64,000 nt of DNA, from the NCBI RefSeq assembly GCF_900188225.1, contig NZ_FZOC01000002.1, forward strand, positions 124,001 through 188,000, read 5' to 3'. Under the pieces are notes generated by a model. It was not told the origin of the DNA and made no database searches. It saw nothing but the letters and a program-made list of their open reading frames with translations. Position numbers and translations under genes: made by a program. This DNA is from Humidesulfovibrio mexicanus (GTDB taxonomy: Bacteria > Desulfobacterota > Desulfovibrionia > Desulfovibrionales > Desulfovibrionaceae). Within the stretch, counting starts at the first letter, position 1. Each line of letters begins with the position of its first letter. Shown here piece by piece: positions 1 through 7,589 of this stretch.

Positions 1-104
1 TCTCCGGCATTGCGCAGGGGCAGACCCAGGCATAATTTCGGGCAAGGACCCGCTCCGGCGATTCTCGCCTTGCGTGCAGCGGCGCGGGCGTGCTACCGTT
101 TGGC

Positions 105-1925
105 ATGAGCCCCTCACGCGTGGTTGCCATGCTTGCGTTGCTGTTTTGCGCCTTCGTCCTGCCCGCCGCGGCGGATGAACAGGTGCTGCGCCGCAGTGTG
201 CTGGTGCTCCATTCCTACGGGCCGGACTTCTCCTGGACCCAGGACGAGCACCGGGGCATTCTCTCCGTGCTGGACTCCCCGCAGGTGCAGGCGCGCTACC
301 GCGTGGAGTATATGGACACCAAGTTCCAAAGCTCTCCGGGCTACCTGACCCAGTTGCTCGAACTGTACCGCGCCAAGTTTTCCGGCCAGCGCTTCGACGG
401 CGTGGTCGTGACGGATAACAACGCCCTGGACTTCGCCACGCGGCACCGCACGGAACTCTTTCCCGGCGCCTTCATCGCCGCCTGCGGCATCAACGATCCG
501 GCCTCCATTCCGCCCGGCGCCGAGGGCATGAACATCGTCATCGAGCGGGTGCCGCATCTGCGCACCTTGCGTGCGGCCCTGCGCCAGAACCCCGGCACGC
601 ACACCATCCACGTCATGGTGGACAATACCCTCACCGGGCGTTTCATCCGGCGCGACTTCCAGCGGCAGGCGCTGGAGCTTCCGTCCGGGGTCGCGGTCAA
701 CATCCTGCCTGTCGTGCCCCTGCCCGAACTCATCCAGTTCGCGCTCAAACGCCAAAAAGGCGAAATCATCTACCTGCTGGTCTATTTTCAGGATGAATCC
801 GGCCGGGCCTACGCGCCGAACGAGGCGCCCAGGGCCATCGCCGCCAGTTCCCCCGTGCCCGTGTACGTGGCCTGGGACTTTCAGATGGGCACTGGCGTCG
901 TGGGCGGTTGCATCCTGAACGGCGAGGCCCACGGCCGCCGGGCCGCCGAGGTGCTTTTGGACCGGATGGCGGGCAGACGGCCCCCAGCGGTCATCGACGA
1001 GCCCCTTGGCATGGCCGGGGCGGTCTTTGACTACACCGCGCTCAAGCGCTTCGGCATCGATCTTGCGCTTACGCCAGAGGGGGCGGTGCTGCTCAACAAG
1101 CCGACAACCTTTTTTGAGCGGCACCGGCCGGTGATCCTCGCCGCCCTGGGCGTCATCGCCGTGCTTTCGGCCATCATCGCCCTGCTGGGCTTGAACGTGC
1201 GCAAACAGCGCCGCATCAACAGGAACAACGCCGAGATCATGGCCCTGAACCGGGAGATGATCGAGATGCAGGTGGAGCTGCTCTCCACCCTGGGGCAGGT
1301 CATCGAGACGCGCTCTCGCGAGACGGCCAACCATGTGCGCCGTGTGGCCGCGTATTCCGGCCTTTTGGGCCGCAAGTACGGCCTGCCGCCGGAGGAGGTC
1401 ATGCTCCTTGAGACCGTGTCGCCCATGCACGACGTGGGCAAGATCGGCATTCCGGAGCGCATTCTGAACAAGCCCAGCACCCTGAGCCCGGAGGAGCACG
1501 ATGTGGTGAAGCACCACACGGTCATCGGGCACAAGATCTTGCACGCCAGCGACCACAAGCTGCTCTGCGGCGCGCGCGACATCGCCCTGCAGCACCACGA
1601 GCGTTGGGACGGCCAGGGCTACCCGTGCGGGCTCAAAGGCGAGGAGATCAGCCTGCTGGCGCGCATTACCGCCCTGGCCGACGTGTACGACGCCCTGTCC
1701 TCTGACCGGGTGTACAAGAAGGCCTGGCCCAGGGACGAGGTGCTCCGGCACCTGCGCGAGCAGAGCGGCGCCATGTTCGACCCGCGCCTGGTGGACCTCT
1801 TTTTCGAAAATTTGCCGGAGATCGAGGCCATCAAGGAACGCCTCGCCGACGAAGGCTGCGCCGGGGACATTTCCTGCCCTTCCGGCCCGGTTCCGTGCCC
1901 GCTGCGCTGCGGGGAGCGGAAATAA
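105..1925 (+). CDS. Periplasmic-binding domain / HD-GYP phosphodiesterase fusion
   Basis: Probable membrane-anchored cyclic-di-GMP phosphodiesterase with its own periplasmic sensor. A signal peptide or first membrane segment (residues 1-24) is followed by a periplasmic domain resembling ABC-type solute-binding proteins (about 30-330, with the early motif LVLHSYGPDFSW), a membrane segment near 347-368, a short coiled linker, and an HD-GYP domain. The metal-binding HD pair is at H442-D443 within HDVGKIGIP, and the GYP triad is at 505-507, so the domain looks catalytically intact. The tail carries four Cys within about 20 residues (CAGDISC, then PCPLRC), which is unusual and could bind metal. 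ATG 105 was chosen because it gives a clean signal peptide; GTG 90 and ATG 129 remain possible because no start has a strong Shine-Dalgarno. The ligand is unknown. Confidence 0.85.
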   Translation: MSPSRVVAMLALLFCAFVLPAAADEQVLRRSVLVLHSYGPDFSWTQDEHRGILSVLDSPQVQARYRVEYMDTKFQSSPGYLTQLLELYRAKFSGQRFDGVVVTDNNALDFATRHRTELFPGAFIAACGINDPASIPPGAEGMNIVIERVPHLRTLRAALRQNPGTHTIHVMVDNTLTGRFIRRDFQRQALELPSGVAVNILPVVPLPELIQFALKRQKGEIIYLLVYFQDESGRAYAPNEAPRAIAASSPVPVYVAWDFQMGTGVVGGCILNGEAHGRRAAEVLLDRMAGRRPPAVIDEPLGMAGAVFDYTALKRFGIDLALTPEGAVLLNKPTTFFERHRPVILAALGVIAVLSAIIALLGLNVRKQRRINRNNAEIMALNREMIEMQVELLSTLGQVIETRSRETANHVRRVAAYSGLLGRKYGLPPEEVMLLETVSPMHDVGKIGIPERILNKPSTLSPEEHDVVKHHTVIGHKILHASDHKLLCGARDIALQHHERWDGQGYPCGLKGEEISLLARITALADVYDALSSDRVYKKAWPRDEVLRHLREQSGAMFDPRLVDLFFENLPEIEAIKERLADEGCAGDISCPSGPVPCPLRCGERK

Positions 1926-2145
1926 CGCCGCAGGTCTCGGACGACCTCCGCCCCGTTCCGGTGCAACAGCGCGGGCAGCAAAAATCCCCTTGCGGACTGC
2001 TCACGTGTAACCGCGCATCGAGTCTCTGCGAGCGGAGAGGGGGTAGGCATGGCGGACGTGTCCGCGTATGTTTTCGAGGGGTGAAAGCGACTGTTTCACG
2101 GCATCATAACGCCGTTCCGATATGTCCCACAAAAATGTCCCAACG

Positions 2146-2180
2146 AAAAAGGCACCTGGAATTTTGTATTCCAAGTGCCT
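2146..2180 (-). terminator. Rho-independent terminator of tRNA-Ala
   Basis: A 13-bp inverted repeat (2150-2162 with 2168-2180) with a five-base loop is followed, read on the minus strand, by a run of Ts at 2150-2146. It lies 8 bases beyond the tRNA 3' end. Confidence 0.85.
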
Positions 2181-2188
2181 GTTTTCTT

Positions 2189-2264
2189 TGGTGGAGATGA
2201 GGAGGATTGAACTCCTGGCCTATGCGTTGCGAACGCATCGCTCTCCCAGCTGAGCTACATCCCC
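2189..2264 (-). tRNA. tRNA-Ala (anticodon CGC)
   Basis: A 76-nt cloverleaf read on the minus strand. The 7-bp acceptor GGGGATG pairs with CATCTCC (one G-T), a 5-bp anticodon stem ATGCG/CGCAT encloses the loop TTCGCAA with anticodon CGC, the T-loop TTCAATC is present, and CCA is encoded. It decodes GCG (alanine). A short perfect hairpin at 2270-2287 separates it from the lipoprotein gene upstream on the same strand, so the tRNA may be transcribed alone or processed from a longer transcript. No integrase or att duplication is seen nearby. Confidence 0.95.
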
Positions 2265-2309
2265 ATGGGCGTCCGGCGTTCCGGACGGAAGGGATGTGTA
2301 GCCGTTTTC

Positions 2310-3050
2310 TCAGTGGTGGGCAAGCTTTTTTTGTTGTCCTGGGGCTGGAGTTGGCGCGGCGGACTGTTCGTGCGCCGGGGGGGCGGGCAGCCGCAGCTTC
2401 AGGTAGGGCGGCTCGACGCTGCCTGGGCCGATGCTCCAGCGGTAAGAGCCCAGCGGCGAGCCGGGAACACGCTGGGCGTTGTGCTCCAGCACCTCCACGC
2501 CTTCGGCCAGGGTCACGGCCAGGTTGCCCTCGGTGGCCAGGCCCAACGCCCGGGCGCCGCGGCCATGCACGGCGTCCTTCACCCGCACGCGCAGGGTTCC
2601 GTCCTCGCCCACGGCGTAGGCCAGCGGCGTGGTCAGCTCGCTGAAGACCAGCAGGTCTCTGTCCATTTTCCACGTGCCGCTGACGCTGAACCGCACACGG
2701 CCATCGCCGATGGACTGCAGGGCGTCAAAGCGCTTGTCCTTGCGCAGGGGTTCCAGATCTTTCAAAAGGGGGGCAAGGGCCTCCTCCTTGGCCTTTTTGA
2801 GGGCGTCGTCCTTGAGCGCGCCGCTTCTGGCCTCCGCCTGCACGCGGCGCATGGCGCGCCAAGTGTCCGGATGGACCGCCGTGCCCTCGGCGTAGGCCGT
2901 GTAGGAGCCGTCAGGCTCGATGCGGACCCGGGCCATGTAGCGCTCCGGCACCCAGCACCCGGCCAGCAACAGGACGCACAGGACGGCCAGCAGCGCCGCA
3001 AACGGCAGGGCGGGGCGGGGCGCTTGAAACGGGGATGGCAGGGCGGTCAT
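2310..3050 (-). CDS. Predicted lipoprotein of unknown function
   Basis: A 246-residue protein with a lipoprotein signal peptide ending in the lipobox LLLAGC near residue 32, so it is probably anchored in the outer or inner membrane facing the periplasm. The mature part starts with a charged beta-rich stretch, has a Lys/Glu-rich helical segment (KDDALKKAKEEALAPLL) and ends in a Pro/Ala/Gln-rich tail. No family is recognised with confidence. ATG 3050 is preceded by GAGGAGC and gives a proper signal sequence; the reading frame stays open further upstream but there it would overlap the divergent gene at 3175. It sits 46 bases upstream of the tRNA-Ala. Confidence 0.7.
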   Translation of the reverse strand: MTALPSPFQAPRPALPFAALLAVLCVLLLAGCWVPERYMARVRIEPDGSYTAYAEGTAVHPDTWRAMRRVQAEARSGALKDDALKKAKEEALAPLLKDLEPLRKDKRFDALQSIGDGRVRFSVSGTWKMDRDLLVFSELTTPLAYAVGEDGTLRVRVKDAVHGRGARALGLATEGNLAVTLAEGVEVLEHNAQRVPGSPLGSYRWSIGPGSVEPPYLKLRLPAPPAHEQSAAPTPAPGQQKKLAHH

Positions 3051-3174
3051 GGAGCGCTCCTCGGAATTGCGGGCAAGGCTGCCCTGGGCGCTGGCGGCTG
3101 GCAAGGGCGTCACTTGACAGGGGGACGGCGAGCCCCTACCTTCCGCCTCACACAACCACCAAGGAGTCATCAAC

Positions 3175-3489
3175 ATGGCGTACGACATCCGTCTGGTCAA
3201 GCTCATCAACGGCGAGACCGTCATCGGCAAATGGAGCGAGGACGGAAAGACCATCAACGATCCCGCCGTGCTGCAGACCGTTCCCATGCAGCAGGGCGTG
3301 CAGATGATGCTGTTGCCCTTCGGCTACCCCTTCGAGCAGGAGATTTGCGGGTCCATCTCCACCAGCCATGTGCTCTACGAGTACACCAAGGCCCCGGAGG
3401 AGCTGAAGACCAAGTACCTTGAGGCCGCCAGCAACCTGACCCTCTCCGCCCCCGGCGCGGGCAACATCTCCCAGCTCATCACCAAATAG
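3175..3489 (+). CDS. Small conserved protein, Lsm/Sm-like in its N-terminus
   Basis: A 104-residue soluble protein with no signal peptide or membrane segment. The opening LVKLINGETVIGKW, followed by a loop and then a strand ending in MMLLPFGYP, recalls the beta-rich Sm fold of Lsm proteins (the 'NG..V.G' turn of Sm1), which suggests an RNA-binding oligomer. This is pattern recognition, not an established assignment. It stands alone: a divergent lipoprotein gene lies upstream and a strong terminator follows at 3519-3555. The start ATG has the AAGGAG site at about -12. Confidence 0.75.
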   Translation: MAYDIRLVKLINGETVIGKWSEDGKTINDPAVLQTVPMQQGVQMMLLPFGYPFEQEICGSISTSHVLYEYTKAPEELKTKYLEAASNLTLSAPGAGNISQLITK

Positions 3490-3518
3490 ACCGACATCCG
3501 CCCGCGATGACGCATCGG

Positions 3519-3555
3519 GGGGCGGCGGGACGACCGGTCCCGCCGCCCCTTTTTT
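3519..3555 (+). terminator. Rho-independent terminator
   Basis: A perfect 13-bp GC-rich stem (3519-3531 with 3537-3549), a five-base loop and six Ts. It ends the single-gene transcript of the small Lsm-like protein and insulates the radical SAM gene 27 bases downstream. Confidence 0.9.
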
Positions 3556-3582
3556 GCGCCTGATACAGATAAGGAGCCCCGT

Positions 3583-6252
3583 GTGAAGGAACTCTTGCCC
3601 CTGCTGCCCCGTCCCAGCCGCTACCTCGGCAACGAGTGGGGCGCGGTCCGCAAGGACCCCGCCGCTCTTGCCGGGCGCATTGCGCTGGCCTTTCCGGACC
3701 TTTACGAGGTGGGCATGAGCTACCTGGGGCAGAAGATTTTGGCCCAGGCCATAAACCAGCGGCCGGAGCTTTTTGCCGAGCGCGTGTTTTGCCCCTGCGC
3801 CGAGGCCGGGGAGATTCTGCGCGCCCAAGGCGTGCCCCTGGCCACCCTTGAGACCGACACCCCCCTGCGCGAACTGGACGCCGTGGGCTTCAGCCTCACT
3901 CACGAGCTGTGCTACACCAATGTGTTGTTCATGCTGGACCTCGCCCAGATTCCCCTGCGCGCGGCCCAGCGCCTGGACCCCGGTCCGCATGGCCCGTGGC
4001 CGCTGGTCATGGCCGGGGGCGGCGCGGCCTTCAACGCCGAACCCATAGCCGAATTCCTGGATCTCATGGTCCTGGGCGATGGCGAGGAGGTGATGCCGGA
4101 GCTGCTTGCGCGCATCGCCGCCGCGCGCCGGGCCGGAACCCCGCGCCTGGAGCTTTTGCGCGAGCTTGCCGACCTTCCGGGCGTGTATGTGCCCGCGTTT
4201 TTCGCCTGGGACGCCCCTGGCCAGCCTGTGCGGCCGCTGTTGCCTGGGCATGAGCGCGTGGAGAAGGCCATCGTGGCCGATCTCTCCGGCGCGCCGTTCC
4301 CCCTCTCCCCGGCGGTGCCCTTTGGCCAGGCCGTGCACGACCGCTACACCATCGAGCTTGCGCGCGGCTGCACGCGCGGCTGCCGCTTCTGCCACGCGGG
4401 CATGACCTACCGCCCCGTGCGCGAGCGCACGCCCGAGGAACTGGGCGACATGATCTCCAAGGCCATCGCGGCCACGGGGTTCGAGGAAGTCTCGCTCCTG
4501 TCCCTTTCCACCGGCGACTATTCGGCCCTGGAGGGGCTGTTCGACACCGTGTTCGACCGCTGCGCCGCGGAGCAGGTGTCCATCTGTCTGCCGTCCCTGC
4601 GCGTGGGCTCCCTGTCCGAGCACATCATGGAGCGCATCGCCAGCATACGCCGCACCGGGGCCACCATCGCGCCGGAGGCGGGCAGCCAGCGCCTGCGCGA
4701 TGTCATCAACAAGGGCGTGAGCGAGGAAGGCCTGCTGCGGCACGTGCGCACGCTCTTCGACCACGGTTGGCAGCAGGTGAAGCTCTATTTCATGATCGGC
4801 CTGCCCACGGAGACAGACGAGGACCTGGACGCCATCGCGGATCTGTGCGTCAAGGTGCGCGACGTGGCCGGGCGGCACGTGAAGCGCTTGCAGGTCACGG
4901 CCGCGGTGTCCCCCTTCGTGCCCAAGACCCACACCCCGTTCCAGTGGGAGGGGCAGATCGGCATGGAGGAGATCCGCCGCCGCATCTATTATTTGAAGGA
5001 CGCCTTGAAGCCGCACAAGCGCATCACCCTCAAGTACCACCAGCCGGAGATGAGCTTTCTTGAGGGCGTGCTTTCGCGCGGGGACAGGCGCCTCGGCCCG
5101 GTCATCGAGACGGCCTATCGCAAGGGCGCGCTGTTCTCCAGCTGGAAGGACCACCTGAGGCTGGAGCACTACCTGGAAGCCCTTGCCGAGCACGGGTTGA
5201 CGCCCGAGGAGTTCCAGGGCCCGCGAGACGTTGGCGCGCCGCTGCCCTGGGACCATCTGAGCTGCGGCGTGTCCCGCGATTTTCTGCTGCTGGAGCGCCG
5301 CCGCGCCCTGGAGGGCAAGATCACCCCGGACTGCCGCTACGGCGCGTGCAGGAACTGCGGGGTGTGCACCCTGGACGGCCGCGTGAGCGAGCTTTCCGTG
5401 CAGGCGCGTGATGCGGACATCCGCCCGCGCGTGGTGTTCGCCCGTCGCGACCAGGAAACGCCTGAACTGGAGCCGCGCGACCGCCAGGAGCCCCAAAACC
5501 CTGGGCAGATTTCGCCCGAGGCGGCCCTTGTCCAGGCGGCCCAGGCCGCGCGCGGCCATCAGCCCGGGCAAGGAGGCGGCCACGCCAGGCCCCAGCCGCC
5601 GGATCTCGGCCTTTCGGAGCGCAAGGCCCAGTACCGCATCTGGTACGAGAAGCGCGCCGAGGCCGCCTACCTGAGCCAGCTGGAATTGCAGAGCATTCTG
5701 GAGCGGGCGCTGCGGCGCACGCGCTTCCCCTTGTCCTTCAGCGCGGGCTTTCACCCCATGCCGCGCATCTCCTTTGGCCGGGCCTTGCCCGTGGGCGTGG
5801 AGAGCGTGAGCGAGTGGTTCACCCTCTGCCTGCGCGAGGCCCTGCCTGCGGAGCGCGTGCTCTCCGCCCTGGCCGCGCAGATGCCCCATGGCCTGGCCCC
5901 GTTCCGCATCGAGAACCTGCCCCCGCACCAGAAGACGGTGCAGGCCGTGGGCGAGAGCTTCCTTGTGCGCTATTCCGGGTCCGAGGCCGAGGTGGCGGCG
6001 TGGCGGGCGCGTTGGGCGGAGTTCCTGGCCAGGGACGTGGTGATGTTCGACCGCAAGAGCAAGAACGGCCCCAAGGCCACCAATCTGCGCGCGCTGGTGG
6101 CCGCCGCCGAGCCCAGGCCCGACGGCTCCGTGGCCCTGGCCCTGGATTGGAGCACGGACTACATGAGCCCGCAGGCCCTGGTGCTGGCGGTGAACGCGCC
6201 CATTTCGCCGCTCGCCGTGCGGCTGCTCAAGGTGGGCCAGCAGTTCGGCTAG
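3583..6252 (+). CDS. Radical SAM protein (TIGR03960-like) fused to DUF2344
   Basis: An 889-residue, two-part protein. Residues about 15-170 form a B12-binding-like N-terminal domain, the radical SAM core follows with the 4Fe-4S cysteines C263, C267 and C270 (CTRGCRFC), and after a Pro/Gln-rich linker (about 640-680) a C-terminal DUF2344 domain begins at YRIWYEKRAEAAYLSQLE. This arrangement matches the TIGR03960/TIGR03936 family often found with ribosome or tRNA maturation genes; the reaction is not established. Extra cysteines at CRYGACRNCGVC (near residue 585) may hold a second cluster. The GTG start is preceded by AAGGAG at 3571. Convergent with the molybdenum hydroxylase operon, only 15 bases apart. 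Confidence 0.88.
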   Translation: MKELLPLLPRPSRYLGNEWGAVRKDPAALAGRIALAFPDLYEVGMSYLGQKILAQAINQRPELFAERVFCPCAEAGEILRAQGVPLATLETDTPLRELDAVGFSLTHELCYTNVLFMLDLAQIPLRAAQRLDPGPHGPWPLVMAGGGAAFNAEPIAEFLDLMVLGDGEEVMPELLARIAAARRAGTPRLELLRELADLPGVYVPAFFAWDAPGQPVRPLLPGHERVEKAIVADLSGAPFPLSPAVPFGQAVHDRYTIELARGCTRGCRFCHAGMTYRPVRERTPEELGDMISKAIAATGFEEVSLLSLSTGDYSALEGLFDTVFDRCAAEQVSICLPSLRVGSLSEHIMERIASIRRTGATIAPEAGSQRLRDVINKGVSEEGLLRHVRTLFDHGWQQVKLYFMIGLPTETDEDLDAIADLCVKVRDVAGRHVKRLQVTAAVSPFVPKTHTPFQWEGQIGMEEIRRRIYYLKDALKPHKRITLKYHQPEMSFLEGVLSRGDRRLGPVIETAYRKGALFSSWKDHLRLEHYLEALAEHGLTPEEFQGPRDVGAPLPWDHLSCGVSRDFLLLERRRALEGKITPDCRYGACRNCGVCTLDGRVSELSVQARDADIRPRVVFARRDQETPELEPRDRQEPQNPGQISPEAALVQAAQAARGHQPGQGGGHARPQPPDLGLSERKAQYRIWYEKRAEAAYLSQLELQSILERALRRTRFPLSFSAGFHPMPRISFGRALPVGVESVSEWFTLCLREALPAERVLSALAAQMPHGLAPFRIENLPPHQKTVQAVGESFLVRYSGSEAEVAAWRARWAEFLARDVVMFDRKSKNGPKATNLRALVAAAEPRPDGSVALALDWSTDYMSPQALVLAVNAPISPLAVRLLKVGQQFG

Positions 6253-6267
6253 GGCGCGTGCGCCGGG

Positions 6268-7110
6268 CTACAGCACAGCCAGGCGCAGCAGCAGGTTGCC
6301 CGCCACCTGACGGCGGTAGTCCGCGCTGGCGCGACTATCGTCGATGGGCTTCACTTCATGGCTGACGATCTTGGCCGCGCGCGTCAGGGCCGAGAGTCCC
6401 AGGCGCTCGCCGACCAGGGCCGTCTCGGCCTCCGGGCAGCGCCACACTGTCGGCCCCACGGAGCCCCAGGCCAGGCGCGCCTCGGCCACGCGGCCGCGCT
6501 CCAGCCGAACCAGTGCGGCCAGGCTCACCACGGCCACGGCCAGCGCGCCCCTGCGCCCCACCTTCTCGAACCGTCGTATCTGAAAGCCTTGCGTCGGCCG
6601 CGCGCGAACCGCGGTGAGCACCTCGCCCGGAGCAAGGCGCGTGCGCCCAGGCCCGGTGATGAACTCCGAAAGGGGCACGCGCCGTAGGCCCGAGGCCGAG
6701 GCCAGCTCGACCTCCGCGCCCAGGGCCAGCAACGGCGGCAGGGCGTCGCCCGCGGGCGAGGCCGTGCAGATGTTCCCGCCCAGGGTGCCCATGTTGCGGA
6801 TGGGCGGAGAGCCCAGTTCGCAGAGCGCGGCGCAGAGTTCCGGCAACTCCGAGCGCACCAGCGGGTGGGCCAGCAGTTCCGCATGGGTGCAGGCCGCACC
6901 CAGGCCCAGCGCCCCGCAGGGGCGGCGCTCCACACCGTGCAGGGCGGAGATTCCCCCAAGGCGCACCAGGGTTTCGGGCCGCGGCTCTCCGCGCTGGTCC
7001 GCCTGGCGCAGCCGCACCAGCAAATCGGTTCCTCCGGCCATGATCTTTGCGCCGGGCTGGGCCAGGGCCTCGAAAAGCTCCGGCAGGTCGCGAGGAGCAA
7101 GCACCCTCAT
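6268..7110 (-). CDS. Molybdenum hydroxylase FAD-binding subunit (CoxM/XdhB-like)
   Basis: FAD subunit (280 residues) of a three-subunit xanthine-dehydrogenase-family molybdenum hydroxylase, cytoplasmic. It passes electrons from the 2Fe-2S subunit to an external acceptor. FAD-binding motifs are visible: IMAGGTDLL near residues 23-31 and IRNMGTLGGNI near 100-110, followed by the CO-dehydrogenase flavoprotein C-terminal domain. It lacks room for the extra 4Fe-4S insertion of 4-hydroxybenzoyl-CoA reductase beta subunits, so it is an ordinary CoxM type. Last gene of the six-gene operon; its ATG overlaps the TGA of the 2Fe-2S gene by four bases. Substrate unknown. Confidence 0.9.
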   Translation of the reverse strand: MRVLAPRDLPELFEALAQPGAKIMAGGTDLLVRLRQADQRGEPRPETLVRLGGISALHGVERRPCGALGLGAACTHAELLAHPLVRSELPELCAALCELGSPPIRNMGTLGGNICTASPAGDALPPLLALGAEVELASASGLRRVPLSEFITGPGRTRLAPGEVLTAVRARPTQGFQIRRFEKVGRRGALAVAVVSLAALVRLERGRVAEARLAWGSVGPTVWRCPEAETALVGERLGLSALTRAAKIVSHEVKPIDDSRASADYRRQVAGNLLLRLAVL

Positions 7111-7589
7111 TGCGCGCCCCGCTTCTTGGCCTCGCGTTGTTCCTGCGCGGCGGCCTGCACCGCGTCCACGATCATGACGTAGCCGGTGCAGCGGCACAGA
7201 TTGCCGGAGATGGCCCGGCGCGTCTCTTCCCGCGTGGGCTGGGGATTTTCCGCCAACAGCGCGGCCGCGGCGATGGTCATGCCCGGCGTGCAGAAGCCGC
7301 ACTGCACGGCCCCGTGGTCGGCGAAGGCGCGCTGGAGGGGATGCGGGGCCTCGGGCGTGCCCAGGCCGCTTGCGGTCATGATGGCGCGGCCCTCCAACTG
7401 GACGGCCAGCATCAGGCAGGAGAGCTTGTGCACGCCATCCACCAGCACGGAGCAGGCCCCGCACTCGCCCGTGCCGCAGCCTTCCTTCACGTCCAGGGCG
7501 CCCAGCCCGCGCAGCAGGTCCACGGCGCGCGCGTCCGGGGCCGCGTCCACGGTCATGGGGCGTCCGTTGAGCAGAAACGATATGGTCAC
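7107..7589 (-). CDS. Molybdenum hydroxylase 2Fe-2S subunit (CoxS-like)
   Basis: A 160-residue electron-transfer subunit with two 2Fe-2S clusters. The plant-ferredoxin-type cluster is ligated by CGTGECGAC and a later Cys, and the second by CGFC and CRC in the helical C-terminal half (the usual CoxS pattern). Translation starts at GTG 7589, which overlaps the stop of the large subunit by four bases (GTGA). This start gives the canonical N-terminus (ISFLLNGRPM). The tight overlaps on both sides imply translational coupling and equal stoichiometry of the three subunits. Confidence 0.93.
   Translation of the reverse strand: MTISFLLNGRPMTVDAAPDARAVDLLRGLGALDVKEGCGTGECGACSVLVDGVHKLSCLMLAVQLEGRAIMTASGLGTPEAPHPLQRAFADHGAVQCGFCTPGMTIAAAALLAENPQPTREETRRAISGNLCRCTGYVMIVDAVQAAAQEQREAKKRGAQ

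Noticed and set aside
2189-2264. tRNA-Ala as an integration site for a mobile element
   Set aside because: No integrase, phage genes or repeated tRNA 3' end were found within the surrounding sequence.
3148-5928. A 926-codon open frame antisense to the radical SAM gene
   Set aside because: Low-complexity translation without motifs; the plus strand carries the CxxxCxxC cluster and DUF2344 domain.
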